Shown here: positions 1-6,186 of the stretch, one piece after another | Numbering within the stretch: position 1 is the stretch's first letter | Layout of the letters: each line of letters starts with the position of its first letter | Assembly: GCA_023422095.1 (NCBI GenBank) | Contig: JAEZSD010000043.1 | Span: 1-14,672, forward strand | Length of the DNA stretch: 14,672 bases | Origin: Bacillota bacterium | GTDB taxonomy: Bacteria; Bacillota_I; Bacilli_A; RFN20; CAG-826 | Direction of reading: 5' to 3' | Translations under genes and position numbers: made by a program | The notes under the pieces: model-generated | The model's input: only the letters and a program-made list of their open reading frames with translations | The model's database searches: none | What the model was told of the DNA's origin: nothing

Positions 1-762
1 GTTAGTGCAACATCCTTATCAGGTAGTGTTGGATATTTAAGTTCTTTAACAAAAGAAATTATTGAGCGTACAAACGAAACCGCTGTTGTTCAAGCTCAAA
101 AAGCAAATACGGAAATAGATATCGTCACCGGAAGTGCTTTTGTTGCTCCAACGACGCTTCAAACCCGTTATTCAGAGTTTGGCGTTTGCGATTTAAACGT
201 TCCTAACGCTATTCACATTTATCCAAATAGTTTTGAATCTAAAGATCGTCTTGTTGCTATGATTGATGAATATAATCAAGGAAGGGCCGAGTCTAATAAA
301 ATTAAGTATACGGATTATGTCGATATTTTAATGTCATCAGTAACCATTATTATTAATGCCATTACGACAATTTTGATTGCTTTTGTTTCGATTTCACTTG
401 TTGTGTCTTCGATTATGATTGGTGTTATCACATATATTTCTGTTCTCGAGCGAACTAAAGAAATTGGTATCTTACGAAGTATTGGCGCGCGAAAGCGAGA
501 CATATCACGTGTTTTTAACGCTGAAACATTACTGATTGGCGGGTTTGCTGGTGTTTTGGGTGTTGGAATTGCTGCCATCTTAAATTGGCCAGTTAATTTG
601 ATTATCAATAGCTATGTTGATGTTGGAACGATTTCCGTCTTGCCGTGGTATGCCGTCTTTCTTCTTGTCGCCATTTCGATGTTTTTAACTTTCGTAGCTG
701 GTTTAATTCCTTCACGAATCGCTTCGAACAAAGACCCGGTCATCGCTTTAAGAACCGATTAA
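1..762 (+). CDS. ABC transporter permease, FtsX/MacB-type, C-terminal part
   Basis: The frame is open from the first base, so this is the last 253 codons of a longer gene. The first third is soluble and probably extracytoplasmic. Three membrane segments follow, at about nt 340-447, 529-606 and 628-714. The cytoplasmic loop after the first one reads ERTKEIGILRSIGARKRDI, the hallmark of FtsX-family permeases, in which this loop contacts the ATPase subunit. The protein ends in DPVIALRTD, typical of MacB/FtsX permeases and of ATPase-permease fusions in Firmicutes. The nucleotide-binding part would lie upstream, outside the window. The exported substrate (peptide, lipoprotein or antibiotic) cannot be told from this part. 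The stop is 2 nt before the Nudix start, so the two genes are probably cotranscribed. Confidence 0.9.
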   Translation, partial: VSATSLSGSVGYLSSLTKEIIERTNETAVVQAQKANTEIDIVTGSAFVAPTTLQTRYSEFGVCDLNVPNAIHIYPNSFESKDRLVAMIDEYNQGRAESNKIKYTDYVDILMSSVTIIINAITTILIAFVSISLVVSSIMIGVITYISVLERTKEIGILRSIGARKRDISRVFNAETLLIGGFAGVLGVGIAAILNWPVNLIINSYVDVGTISVLPWYAVFLLVAISMFLTFVAGLIPSRIASNKDPVIALRTD

Positions 763-764
763 AT

Positions 765-1280
765 ATGAAATTAATAGGCCATTTTCAAGACGATCAATAT
801 CCTTTTACTGGTATAAATAACGTTCGCCAAATCGTTAGGGCGGTTGTTTTAGACGATAAAAATCATATCGCCTTAACAAAAATTAACAATACCGATAAGT
901 TTGGTCTTCGTGACTATTATGAATTACCGGGCGGCGGGGTACAAAAAGACGAGACCCATCTTGAAGCACTACGACGCGAAATGGAAGAAGAGATTGGCTG
1001 TTTGGTTGACCATATTCAAGAAATTGGCGAAGTAATAGATTATTACAATCTTATTAAGCGCGAGAATCATTCTTGTTTCTATTTAGCCCGAGTAGTTGGA
1101 CGCGTGCCAACACGTTTAGAACCCGATGAAATAGCTCGTATCGAAAGGACAATTTGGGTGCCAATCAAAGAAGCTATTCGTGTATACGAAAAGATGCAAA
1201 ATGTTCTTGTTGGTAAACTAGTAAAGCAAAGAGAATTACCAATCCTTAAAAATGCCGAGAAAATGATTAATAATCTTTGA
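765..1280 (+). CDS. Nudix hydrolase
   Basis: A 171-aa protein of normal length for a single Nudix domain. The Nudix box is complete at residues 57-79 (G-x5-E-x7-REMEEEIGC), including the catalytic REx2EE segment that binds Mg2+. The box is preceded by ELPGGG, as usual. The family hydrolyses nucleoside diphosphates linked to another moiety; the substrate here is not evident. The frame stays open further upstream, but the ATG at 765 is chosen because it follows the permease stop by 2 nt and begins just before the Nudix fold. There is no clear Shine-Dalgarno site, so translation may be coupled to the permease. The stop codon overlaps the -35 box of the tRNA-His promoter. Confidence 0.9.
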   Translation: MKLIGHFQDDQYPFTGINNVRQIVRAVVLDDKNHIALTKINNTDKFGLRDYYELPGGGVQKDETHLEALRREMEEEIGCLVDHIQEIGEVIDYYNLIKRENHSCFYLARVVGRVPTRLEPDEIARIERTIWVPIKEAIRVYEKMQNVLVGKLVKQRELPILKNAEKMINNL

Positions 1281-1305
1281 CAACTACCCATAGTCTCGAT
1301 ATTAT
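1277..1305 (+). promoter_or_regulatory. tRNA-His promoter
   Basis: A perfect TTGACA (1277-1282) is separated by 17 bp from TATTAT (1300-1305), a near-consensus sigma-A type promoter. Transcription would start near 1312, about 12 nt before the tRNA 5' end. The -35 box overlaps the stop codon of the Nudix gene. Confidence 0.75.
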
Positions 1306-1323
1306 TATTTAGCGTAGTTAACT

Positions 1324-1400
1324 GGCGATCGTGGTGAAGTGGTTAACACATCTGGCTGTGAACCAGACACTCGTGAGTTCGATTCTCATCGGTCGCCCCA
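1324..1400 (+). tRNA. tRNA-His (anticodon GTG)
   Basis: A full cloverleaf can be folded. The acceptor is GCGATCG (1325-1331) with CGGTCGC (1390-1396), including one G-U pair. The D-stem is GTG/CAC with GG in the loop. The anticodon stem is TCTGG/CCAGA with loop CTGTGAA, giving anticodon GTG at 1358-1360. The T-stem is GTGAG/CTCAT with loop TTCGATT. The extra 5' G at 1324 faces discriminator C1397, the G-1:C73 pair that identifies tRNA-His. The CCA end (1398-1400) is encoded. The gene has its own promoter and terminator, and its 3' side is the border of the accessory island. Confidence 0.97.
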
Positions 1401-1411
1401 TTTCAAAAAAT

Positions 1412-1433
1412 AAGACCCATTGGGTCTTTTTTT
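1412..1433 (+). terminator. Rho-independent terminator of tRNA-His
   Basis: A stem of AAGACCC (1412-1418) with GGGTCTT (1422-1428), a 3-nt loop, and a run of T from 1427 to 1433. It lies 11 nt past the tRNA CCA end. Confidence 0.9.
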
Positions 1434-1447
1434 CATGGGGCAACCGA
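1424..1447 (+). repeat. Left direct repeat of the island (24-bp core)
   Basis: This 24-bp block runs from the 3' arm of the tRNA terminator through its T-run into ATGGGGCAACCGA. It recurs without a mismatch at 7555-7578. Weaker similarity extends leftward in both copies (a TTTCA-type block, an A-rich stretch and AAGACCC), so about 47 bp is related in total with a few changes and one indel. Confidence 0.85.
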
Positions 1448-1611
1448 TGAATGGTAAATTTGATGAAGTGCGTAATGTTTTTCTTATATATTTATTAGAG
1501 GAAAGTATGGGAACAAACAACGGACACGCGAATGAACAAGAGATAATTGAACTACTTAGCGGAAAAAGAATAAGTAATTTGGTGCCCCGTTTAATGTCTA
1601 TTAGAAATTGA
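1447..1611 (+). pseudogene. Short reading frame at the island's left edge, possible gene remnant
   Basis: An open frame runs from the tRNA terminator to a stop at 1611. The most plausible start is ATG 1507, preceded at 5 nt by GAGG, giving 34 residues. ATG 1447 would give 54 residues but has no ribosome site. The end of the peptide (ANEQEIIELLSGKRISNLV) looks like ordered helical protein, not random translation. It resembles in style the N-terminus of small Type II restriction enzymes, but I cannot assign it. The sequence after the stop is very AT-rich and does not continue the protein in another frame. It may be a truncated gene at the insertion border, or chance. Confidence 0.3.
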
Positions 1612-1663
1612 CCATATTATCAAACATAGAAATATATTTACATTTTCAAAATAGTGTTTTAAC

Positions 1664-1684
1664 TTTTCTATTAGAAAACTTTTT
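1664..1684 (+). terminator. Possible weak terminator
   Basis: TTTTCT (1664-1669) pairs with AGAAAA (1673-1678) over a 3-nt loop, followed by C and five T. The stem is AT-only except for one pair, so the call is weak. It lies between the remnant and the promoter of the module. The rest of 1612-1712 shows nothing else but AT-rich sequence. Confidence 0.25.
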
Positions 1685-1712
1685 ACTATATTACTACTAA
1701 AGAAAAATGTAG

Positions 1713-1741
1713 TTGTTATTCTTTTACTCAGAAAGTACAAT
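1713..1741 (+). promoter_or_regulatory. Promoter of the ATPase operon
   Basis: TTGTTA (1713-1718), a 17-bp spacer, then TACAAT (1736-1741). Transcription would start near 1748. The leader carries GGAGA (1758-1762), 9 nt before the ATG at 1772. It would drive the 70-aa, ATPase and 268-aa genes as one transcript. Confidence 0.55.
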
Positions 1742-1771
1742 ATTTTTAACAAAAGTTGGAGAATTATAATT

Positions 1772-1984
1772 ATGGAAAAACGTGAAAGATTCGAAAAAGT
1801 AGCTGTCGCAAGGACAAATAAAGTGTTAAACGACTTAAGATTATTAGGTAATTGTTCAAACAAAAACAACTATTCCTACACAGATACAGACATTAAAAAG
1901 ATATTCAATTCAATTGAGAATGAAATTAAAAAGACTAAAGCTAGATTTTTAGGTGGAAAAAAAGAAGACAGATTCACTTTATAG
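1772..1984 (+). CDS. 70-aa helical protein, first gene of the ATPase operon
   Basis: A small charged protein predicted to be mainly helical, without membrane segment or cysteine motif (one Cys at residue 28). The central pattern LRLLGNCSNKNNYSYTDTDI has the look of a conserved motif (L-GN-SN--NY-YT--D), and I have an impression of similar small proteins near restriction and helicase genes. I cannot name a family. The start is well supported by GGAGA 9 nt upstream and a promoter before it. The stop is 11 nt before the ATPase start, so it is cotranscribed with the ATPase and probably works with it, for example as an adaptor or regulator. That role is inference from position only. Confidence 0.7.
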   Translation: MEKRERFEKVAVARTNKVLNDLRLLGNCSNKNNYSYTDTDIKKIFNSIENEIKKTKARFLGGKKEDRFTL

Positions 1985-1995
1985 GGGATTAATAT

Positions 1996-4341
1996 ATGGA
2001 AAATGAAGAAATTTTAGTAGCTTTACCATCTAACTTTATTAAAAGGGTTGAACAAATAATTAATGAATACAATAGTACTGGACGAGGATTAATCCATGGG
2101 TTCCAAAAAGATGCAATTCAAAATTCAGTTGGTGCTCGCGCTACTAACTCTTGGAATAATTGGAAGTGTTGCATAGATTTAGTTGAAACTTTAAAAGGAC
2201 GATTCCTGTGTGTCACCGACTACGGAACGGAAGGATTAACTGGACCGAATAAAAAGATTTCTGAAATTGCAGAAATGTGTGATGCTAATGAAACCTTTCC
2301 CGAAGGTTGGAGACTGGCGAGAATTTCATGCAACAATGTTTCTGGTGGCTTATCTACTGGTGCTGGTTTGTTTGGTATAGGGAAAATACTCTATAGCGCA
2401 GCTTCAAAAACCAGTGTTTGTAAATATTATTTTGAATCATTAACTGCTGGGTTCGGATATAGATGCAATGTCAATGATAAAAACAAATCAAATCCGTATG
2501 GTGCTTTTGAGGGTGAAACCGCAAAAGCGTATATTAAAAACAAAACTGGATTAGACCCAATTGAACATATAGGTACAAGAATTATCATATGCGATCCAAA
2601 AGATGAAATAGTCGAAGCGATTGAAAATGGTGAGATGTATAGGAATATTCAAGAAACTTGGTGGAGAAGTATCCCTTATCATGTAAACGAGAATACAGGT
2701 CTTTTTTTGAACGGAATCAAGGTCACTATTCCAAATCAATATTTGCATGATAATTATGAAGCTGGTCATTTTTATGAAGATGACACATCTGTAAACGTTT
2801 ATCCAGAACTCATTTTAAAAACTAAAAAAGCGGGATTCTTTGTGTGCAAAGAACTTAGTGAAGATTTAAGAGGCTTTTATTTTTATCGAAGAGGAATGAA
2901 AATTGGACAAATCAGCTTAAATGATATTGTTCCAAAGAGCATTTCTGATAGATATTTTGGATATGTTGAAGTGCAACCACATTGGGAAGAAGAATTGGTT
3001 CCTTTAGAAAATATTACTCATTATGATGTCCAATCAACAAAAAAGAATAACAAGGTGTATTCTGAATTAAGGCACTTTGTTACTAATTTGGTTACTGAAA
3101 AACTTAAAGATTGGGGATTTATTAAAGAAAAAGAGAGCCAAGATAAGATTCTTCATTCACTTTTGTCTGAAATTCAAGATGACATTCAAAGCTTATTTAA
3201 AGATGAAGGTTTTGACAATTTAGGAAAAGGTGATCTCAAATCCCAATATTCAATTCGATTAAAGGATGTCGTTTTTCCAAACCCGGATGAACGAAGAACA
3301 GTTTATGACGGTGATAAGATAACATTTTTATATAATGTAAAAAGCAATTACTCGACAAAGAAAAAATTCATTTGTGAAGTAAAAATAATTTCACCTAATG
3401 GGTTCTCAAACATTATTTCTACACAAGAAATAGAAATAGATCCATTAAGCACATATCGTTCCGACGTTGTTAGTATTGAAATAAAAGAAGCTAATGCAGA
3501 AAAATATATTGATAATGCAATTATTTTATCTGTCTACCCAACATCCGGAAGAGCTATTAAACCAAAGAAAATCATTTTCTACTATGCGATTGAAACAAAG
3601 AAAAACAGCGAGAAAGATTTCGAATTGACAATGTCAAATAGAGTCATGCCGAAAGTAAACGATAAGAGAGTTAATTCAGGGCAAATAATCCATGACATTA
3701 AATATAATTGCGTAAGCAATATAGAAGTTCTAACACGAGTTAGACTTTCTGTCTCAACACATAATCTAGAGGACAACGCTAGTTTGATTGAAAAAGTATT
3801 TGAACATGACTTTGAATTAACTCCTTTTGAAACAAAAGAAAGCAATCCCCTTGATATCATATTTGATGAACTTATCTATGATGACAAATTGAAAAAAGGT
3901 AAGATAGATATTCGCGCAAGGCTCATTGTCAACGCCGATAATGGCATATATGAAAAAGGCGAAGTGGTCAGCGAATACAAATTCACGATTTTCTATAACA
4001 TGAATGAAAAGAGAGGAATTGAAGACTCGTTTAGCATCCACCCAATTAATGAACCAGATAACCCTAGAAGATCTTGGAGCGATGGCCATACTGGGGATTG
4101 GAAGATATATGTGAATATTGGGCATCCTGAATACGCAAGATATGACAACGACGACTTTAAGAGATGGTACCTTGAGAAATTGGTTATCCAAGAATTTGTA
4201 ATATTATATTTAAGAGAAGGAAAATATGACCAAATTGGATTTGTAGATGATCCGGACGGTTCTAAAACAGACCATATTAGTGTTCTTATTAATTTATATA
4301 AAAAAATTGACGAAATGTGGTGGAAAAAATGTCAAAGATAA
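1996..4341 (+). CDS. GHKL-type ATPase with beta-rich domains (MutL/MORC/Hsp90-like, R-M associated)
   Basis: A 781-aa protein. The N-terminal 375 residues carry the four Bergerat-fold motifs: N box FQKDAIQNSVGAR with D39 and N43; DYGTEG with D75, G77 and G80; a glycine-rich lid GAGLFGIGK at 122-130; and GT at 193-194. The segment FYFYRRGMKIGQ (294-305) resembles the transducer strand of GHL ATPases. Residues 415-530 and 540-670 look like two beta-sandwich (Ig-like) regions. Residues 700-781 form a helical C-terminal domain. The N-box acid is D where most relatives have E. Prokaryotic MutL/MORC-like GHKL ATPases are known to be linked to restriction-modification genes; ATP-driven dimer closure on DNA is the expected activity. 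AGGGG lies upstream of the ATG. The gene overlaps the next one by 13 nt. The Ig-like calls rest on strand patterns only. Confidence 0.85.
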   Translation: MENEEILVALPSNFIKRVEQIINEYNSTGRGLIHGFQKDAIQNSVGARATNSWNNWKCCIDLVETLKGRFLCVTDYGTEGLTGPNKKISEIAEMCDANETFPEGWRLARISCNNVSGGLSTGAGLFGIGKILYSAASKTSVCKYYFESLTAGFGYRCNVNDKNKSNPYGAFEGETAKAYIKNKTGLDPIEHIGTRIIICDPKDEIVEAIENGEMYRNIQETWWRSIPYHVNENTGLFLNGIKVTIPNQYLHDNYEAGHFYEDDTSVNVYPELILKTKKAGFFVCKELSEDLRGFYFYRRGMKIGQISLNDIVPKSISDRYFGYVEVQPHWEEELVPLENITHYDVQSTKKNNKVYSELRHFVTNLVTEKLKDWGFIKEKESQDKILHSLLSEIQDDIQSLFKDEGFDNLGKGDLKSQYSIRLKDVVFPNPDERRTVYDGDKITFLYNVKSNYSTKKKFICEVKIISPNGFSNIISTQEIEIDPLSTYRSDVVSIEIKEANAEKYIDNAIILSVYPTSGRAIKPKKIIFYYAIETKKNSEKDFELTMSNRVMPKVNDKRVNSGQIIHDIKYNCVSNIEVLTRVRLSVSTHNLEDNASLIEKVFEHDFELTPFETKESNPLDIIFDELIYDDKLKKGKIDIRARLIVNADNGIYEKGEVVSEYKFTIFYNMNEKRGIEDSFSIHPINEPDNPRRSWSDGHTGDWKIYVNIGHPEYARYDNDDFKRWYLEKLVIQEFVILYLREGKYDQIGFVDDPDGSKTDHISVLINLYKKIDEMWWKKCQR

Positions 4342-5135
4342 TAGGGAAATCAAAAGACGGTTCTAAAATTTATTTAGACGCGATGAACCCTCAAGAAATT
4401 AGGGAAGCGAATGAGTTTTTAGAATTTTTGCAAAGAGATATTAAGGCTTTTGAAGTCGAGCTATGCAAAAAGTATCTGCCATCATCATTAGAATACAAAT
4501 ATTACATCGGCGAATTCTTAGCCAATCAAATAAAATCCAAAGGAATTACATCTTTTGAGCGACTATACGTTTTTGAAGAAATTAAAAATTGGATTCAAAC
4601 AGATATCGAAACAAATAAAGATAGGGGCAATAGGAGACTTTTTTATGACTATTGCTATCGTCTATATTGTTTTGAGTATGATATTGTCTTTTCGTTCACA
4701 TGGCGTCAGTGGAGCGAATTTTTAGATAGATCTGTCACAACCAAGGATGTCAGATTGCTATACTGGATAAAAGAAAAAATACAAGACATGAGAGAAGATG
4801 ACTTTAGAATGTTTTTGCTTGTTATAAACGAATATTTAAAAAACCGGGATACTTCAGTTTTTGAAGATGAAGAATTATTTAAGAAGTATGGGCTTTTATA
4901 TGAAACAGTAGTTCAATGGAACGTTTTGCTTAAAAAGTATTTCAAAGGAAAAACCGAAAATTTCACAAAAGCAAGAAAAAACAACGTTACCAAATATAAG
5001 AGAAAATATGTTTCTCAATCAATTTCTGAATCAAAGTTTAAAACAACAGAACAAATGCCTCAACTATGTGAAAAAATATTTGTTTCCTTATTCGTAGATA
5101 TCGATACAAGCGGAAATTTTGAAAAAGGCTTATAA
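4329..5135 (+). CDS. Unrecognised 268-aa helical protein, coupled to the GHKL ATPase
   Basis: I do not recognise this protein. It is rich in Lys, Glu, Tyr and Phe, predicted nearly all-helical, with no membrane segment and no evident nuclease, helicase or metal-binding motif. The last 60 residues are basic, for example KARKNNVTKYKRKY, and might contact nucleic acid. The ATG at 4329 is preferred over 4317 because GGTGG lies just upstream of it. Either start overlaps the end of the ATPase gene, so the two are translationally coupled and probably form a complex. The 3' end overlaps the convergent methyltransferase gene by 6 nt at a shared hairpin. Codon use (AGA arginine, AT-rich) matches the ATPase gene. 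Confidence 0.75.
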   Translation: MSKIIGKSKDGSKIYLDAMNPQEIREANEFLEFLQRDIKAFEVELCKKYLPSSLEYKYYIGEFLANQIKSKGITSFERLYVFEEIKNWIQTDIETNKDRGNRRLFYDYCYRLYCFEYDIVFSFTWRQWSEFLDRSVTTKDVRLLYWIKEKIQDMREDDFRMFLLVINEYLKNRDTSVFEDEELFKKYGLLYETVVQWNVLLKKYFKGKTENFTKARKNNVTKYKRKYVSQSISESKFKTTEQMPQLCEKIFVSLFVDIDTSGNFEKGL

Positions 5136-5141
5136 AGCCTT
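5125..5141 (-). terminator. Hairpin at the convergent gene junction
   Basis: AAGGCTT (5125-5131) and AAGCCTT (5135-5141) form a 7-bp stem with a 3-nt loop across the two overlapping stop codons. On the minus strand the stem runs into a short T tract (complement of 5122-5126), so it can terminate the methyltransferase transcript. On the plus strand it is followed by A, not T, so termination of the ATPase operon here would be weak. Confidence 0.5.
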
Positions 5142-6095
5142 AAAAATGTTTTCTGCTATTCTTTGAATGACCGACACAACGACACTATTTCCAGCTTGCT
5201 TGTAAAGGTGAGTATAAGCCAAGTTTGAGAGTTTATATGTTTTTGGAAAACCTTGAAGGTTGAAACATTCGTGTGGCGTAAGTTTTCTTATGCCATGTTT
5301 TGATAAAATTAATGGAACATTGTGGCCGCCAGTGCCCATATTAGCGGTTAAAGTTGGACAAACACCCGATTTATTTTCTCTGACGTAAACCCTTCTCCAT
5401 TGATAAACGGTGTTAGAAGAAACAATTCTTTTTGTAAGCTCGTCGTAAAAGAAACAATTCTCTTTGTTATAGTAGAATCTGTCATCGACCCTTTTGCTAA
5501 ATTCAATAACATCAGATAATTTTGTTGTTAATTCAACTGGTGATGGAAATTCAAATTTTTGATATGACTTCTTACTTTTAAAGGCAACTATATAAATTCT
5601 TTCTCTGTTTTGAGGAATGTTCCCATAATCCTTCGCATTTAAAACTTGGTATTTAACAAAATATCCGCATTCTGAAAGGTATTCTAAAATTACTCTAAAT
5701 GTATTCCCATTATCGTGGCTTATAAGATTCTTAACGTTTTCTAAGAAAATAGTTTTTGGATGTTTATCTTTAACAATTCTCACAAGTTCAAAAAACAGGG
5801 TTCCTCTACCTTTTTCATCACTGAATCCTTGTCTATATCCAGCGATGCTAAATGCTTGGCATGGGAAACCGGCCAGCATAACATCAAATTTAGGTATTTC
5901 GTTTGTTTGGACGATATTGATGTCGCGACAATCTACTCGAGTGGAGAAATTGTTTTCAAATGTTTTACGGGCATTTTCATCAATCTCATTTGCATATATA
6001 GTTTCAAAAAAGCCAGTTTCTTCGAACCCTTTATCAATGCCACCAACTCCAGCAAAGAAACTGGCACACGAAAGTTTTTTAACTTCATTTTCCAT
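5130..6095 (-). CDS. DNA (cytosine-5) methyltransferase, Type II R-M
   Basis: A 321-aa protein of normal length with the ordered C5-methyltransferase motifs. Motif I is FAGVGGI (14-20, AdoMet binding); IV is GFPCQAFS (76-83, catalytic C79); VI is ENV (119-121); VIII is QNRERIY (162-168); IX is RKLTPHECFNLQGFP (270-284); X is AGNSVVVSVI (301-310). The target-recognition region between VIII and IX includes PTLTANMGTGGHNVP. It should protect the host from the restriction enzyme of the island. The start at 6095 is chosen because it begins 14 residues before motif I; the longer frame to 6224 would run into the divergent gene. No Shine-Dalgarno site precedes the ATG, but a TATACT box ends 6 nt before it, so the mRNA is probably leaderless. 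The target sequence cannot be read from the protein. Confidence 0.95.
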   Translation of the reverse strand: MENEVKKLSCASFFAGVGGIDKGFEETGFFETIYANEIDENARKTFENNFSTRVDCRDINIVQTNEIPKFDVMLAGFPCQAFSIAGYRQGFSDEKGRGTLFFELVRIVKDKHPKTIFLENVKNLISHDNGNTFRVILEYLSECGYFVKYQVLNAKDYGNIPQNRERIYIVAFKSKKSYQKFEFPSPVELTTKLSDVIEFSKRVDDRFYYNKENCFFYDELTKRIVSSNTVYQWRRVYVRENKSGVCPTLTANMGTGGHNVPLILSKHGIRKLTPHECFNLQGFPKTYKLSNLAYTHLYKQAGNSVVVSVIQRIAENIFKAL

Positions 6096-6101
6096 ACGAA
6101 A

Positions 6102-6130
6102 AGTATAAATATAATTGCGGCGCGCCGCAA
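6102..6130 (-). promoter_or_regulatory. Methyltransferase promoter, -35 box inside a palindrome
   Basis: On the minus strand, TTGCGG (6130-6125), a 17-bp spacer, then TATACT (6107-6102), then 6 nt to the ATG at 6095. Normal -10 to start spacing puts the transcription start at or next to the A of the ATG, which implies a leaderless mRNA. The -35 box and half of the spacer lie inside the 16-bp palindrome at 6115-6130. Confidence 0.6.
6115..6130. promoter_or_regulatory. Perfect 16-bp GC-rich palindrome, likely operator or R-M target
   Basis: TTGCGGCGCGCCGCAA is fully self-complementary and very GC-rich in an AT-rich intergenic region. It nests GGCGCGCC, GCGCGC, CGCG and GCGC. It covers the -35 box of the methyltransferase promoter, so a bound protein, or methylation of its CpG/GpC sites, could switch that promoter. 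Known R-M systems use such sites for autoregulation, either by the methyltransferase binding an operator or by methylating its own target within the promoter. Which of these applies here is not shown by the sequence. Confidence 0.6.
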
Positions 6131-6150
6131 CTACTATTTGAAAATCTAAA

Positions 6151-6180
6151 TTAGTAAAATCATCTATTAGAAGATATAAT
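6151..6180 (+). promoter_or_regulatory. Promoter of the B3-domain nuclease gene, leaderless
   Basis: A perfect TATAAT (6175-6180) ends 6 nt before the ATG at 6187. A weak -35 (TTAGTA, 6151-6156) lies 18 bp upstream. There is no Shine-Dalgarno site, so transcription most likely starts at the ATG. The arrangement mirrors that of the divergent methyltransferase gene. Confidence 0.5.
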
Positions 6181-6186
6181 CTAAAT

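Larger units (their letters stand above)
1389..1447 (+). repeat. Extended inverted repeat: tRNA-His 3' end and its mirrored copy past the terminator
   Basis: The last T-stem base plus acceptor strand and CCA end of the tRNA (1389-1401) is complementary at 12 of 13 positions to 1435-1447, just past the terminator T-run; the one mismatch is C1394/A1442. The terminator hairpin lies between the two arms, so the read-through RNA could form one long interrupted hairpin that includes the tRNA 3' strand. The right arm is also part of the 24-bp direct repeat that recurs at 7555-7578. Confidence 0.75.

Noticed and set aside
645..764. Upstream extension of the Nudix frame to an ATG at 645
   Set aside because: It lies inside the permease coding region in another frame, and the extra residues do not look like protein sequence of this family.
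1591..1869. 92-codon minus-strand frame across the island promoter region
   Set aside because: Phe/Leu/Ile-rich translation typical of AT-rich antisense sequence, no ribosome site, and it overlaps the supported promoter and 70-aa gene.
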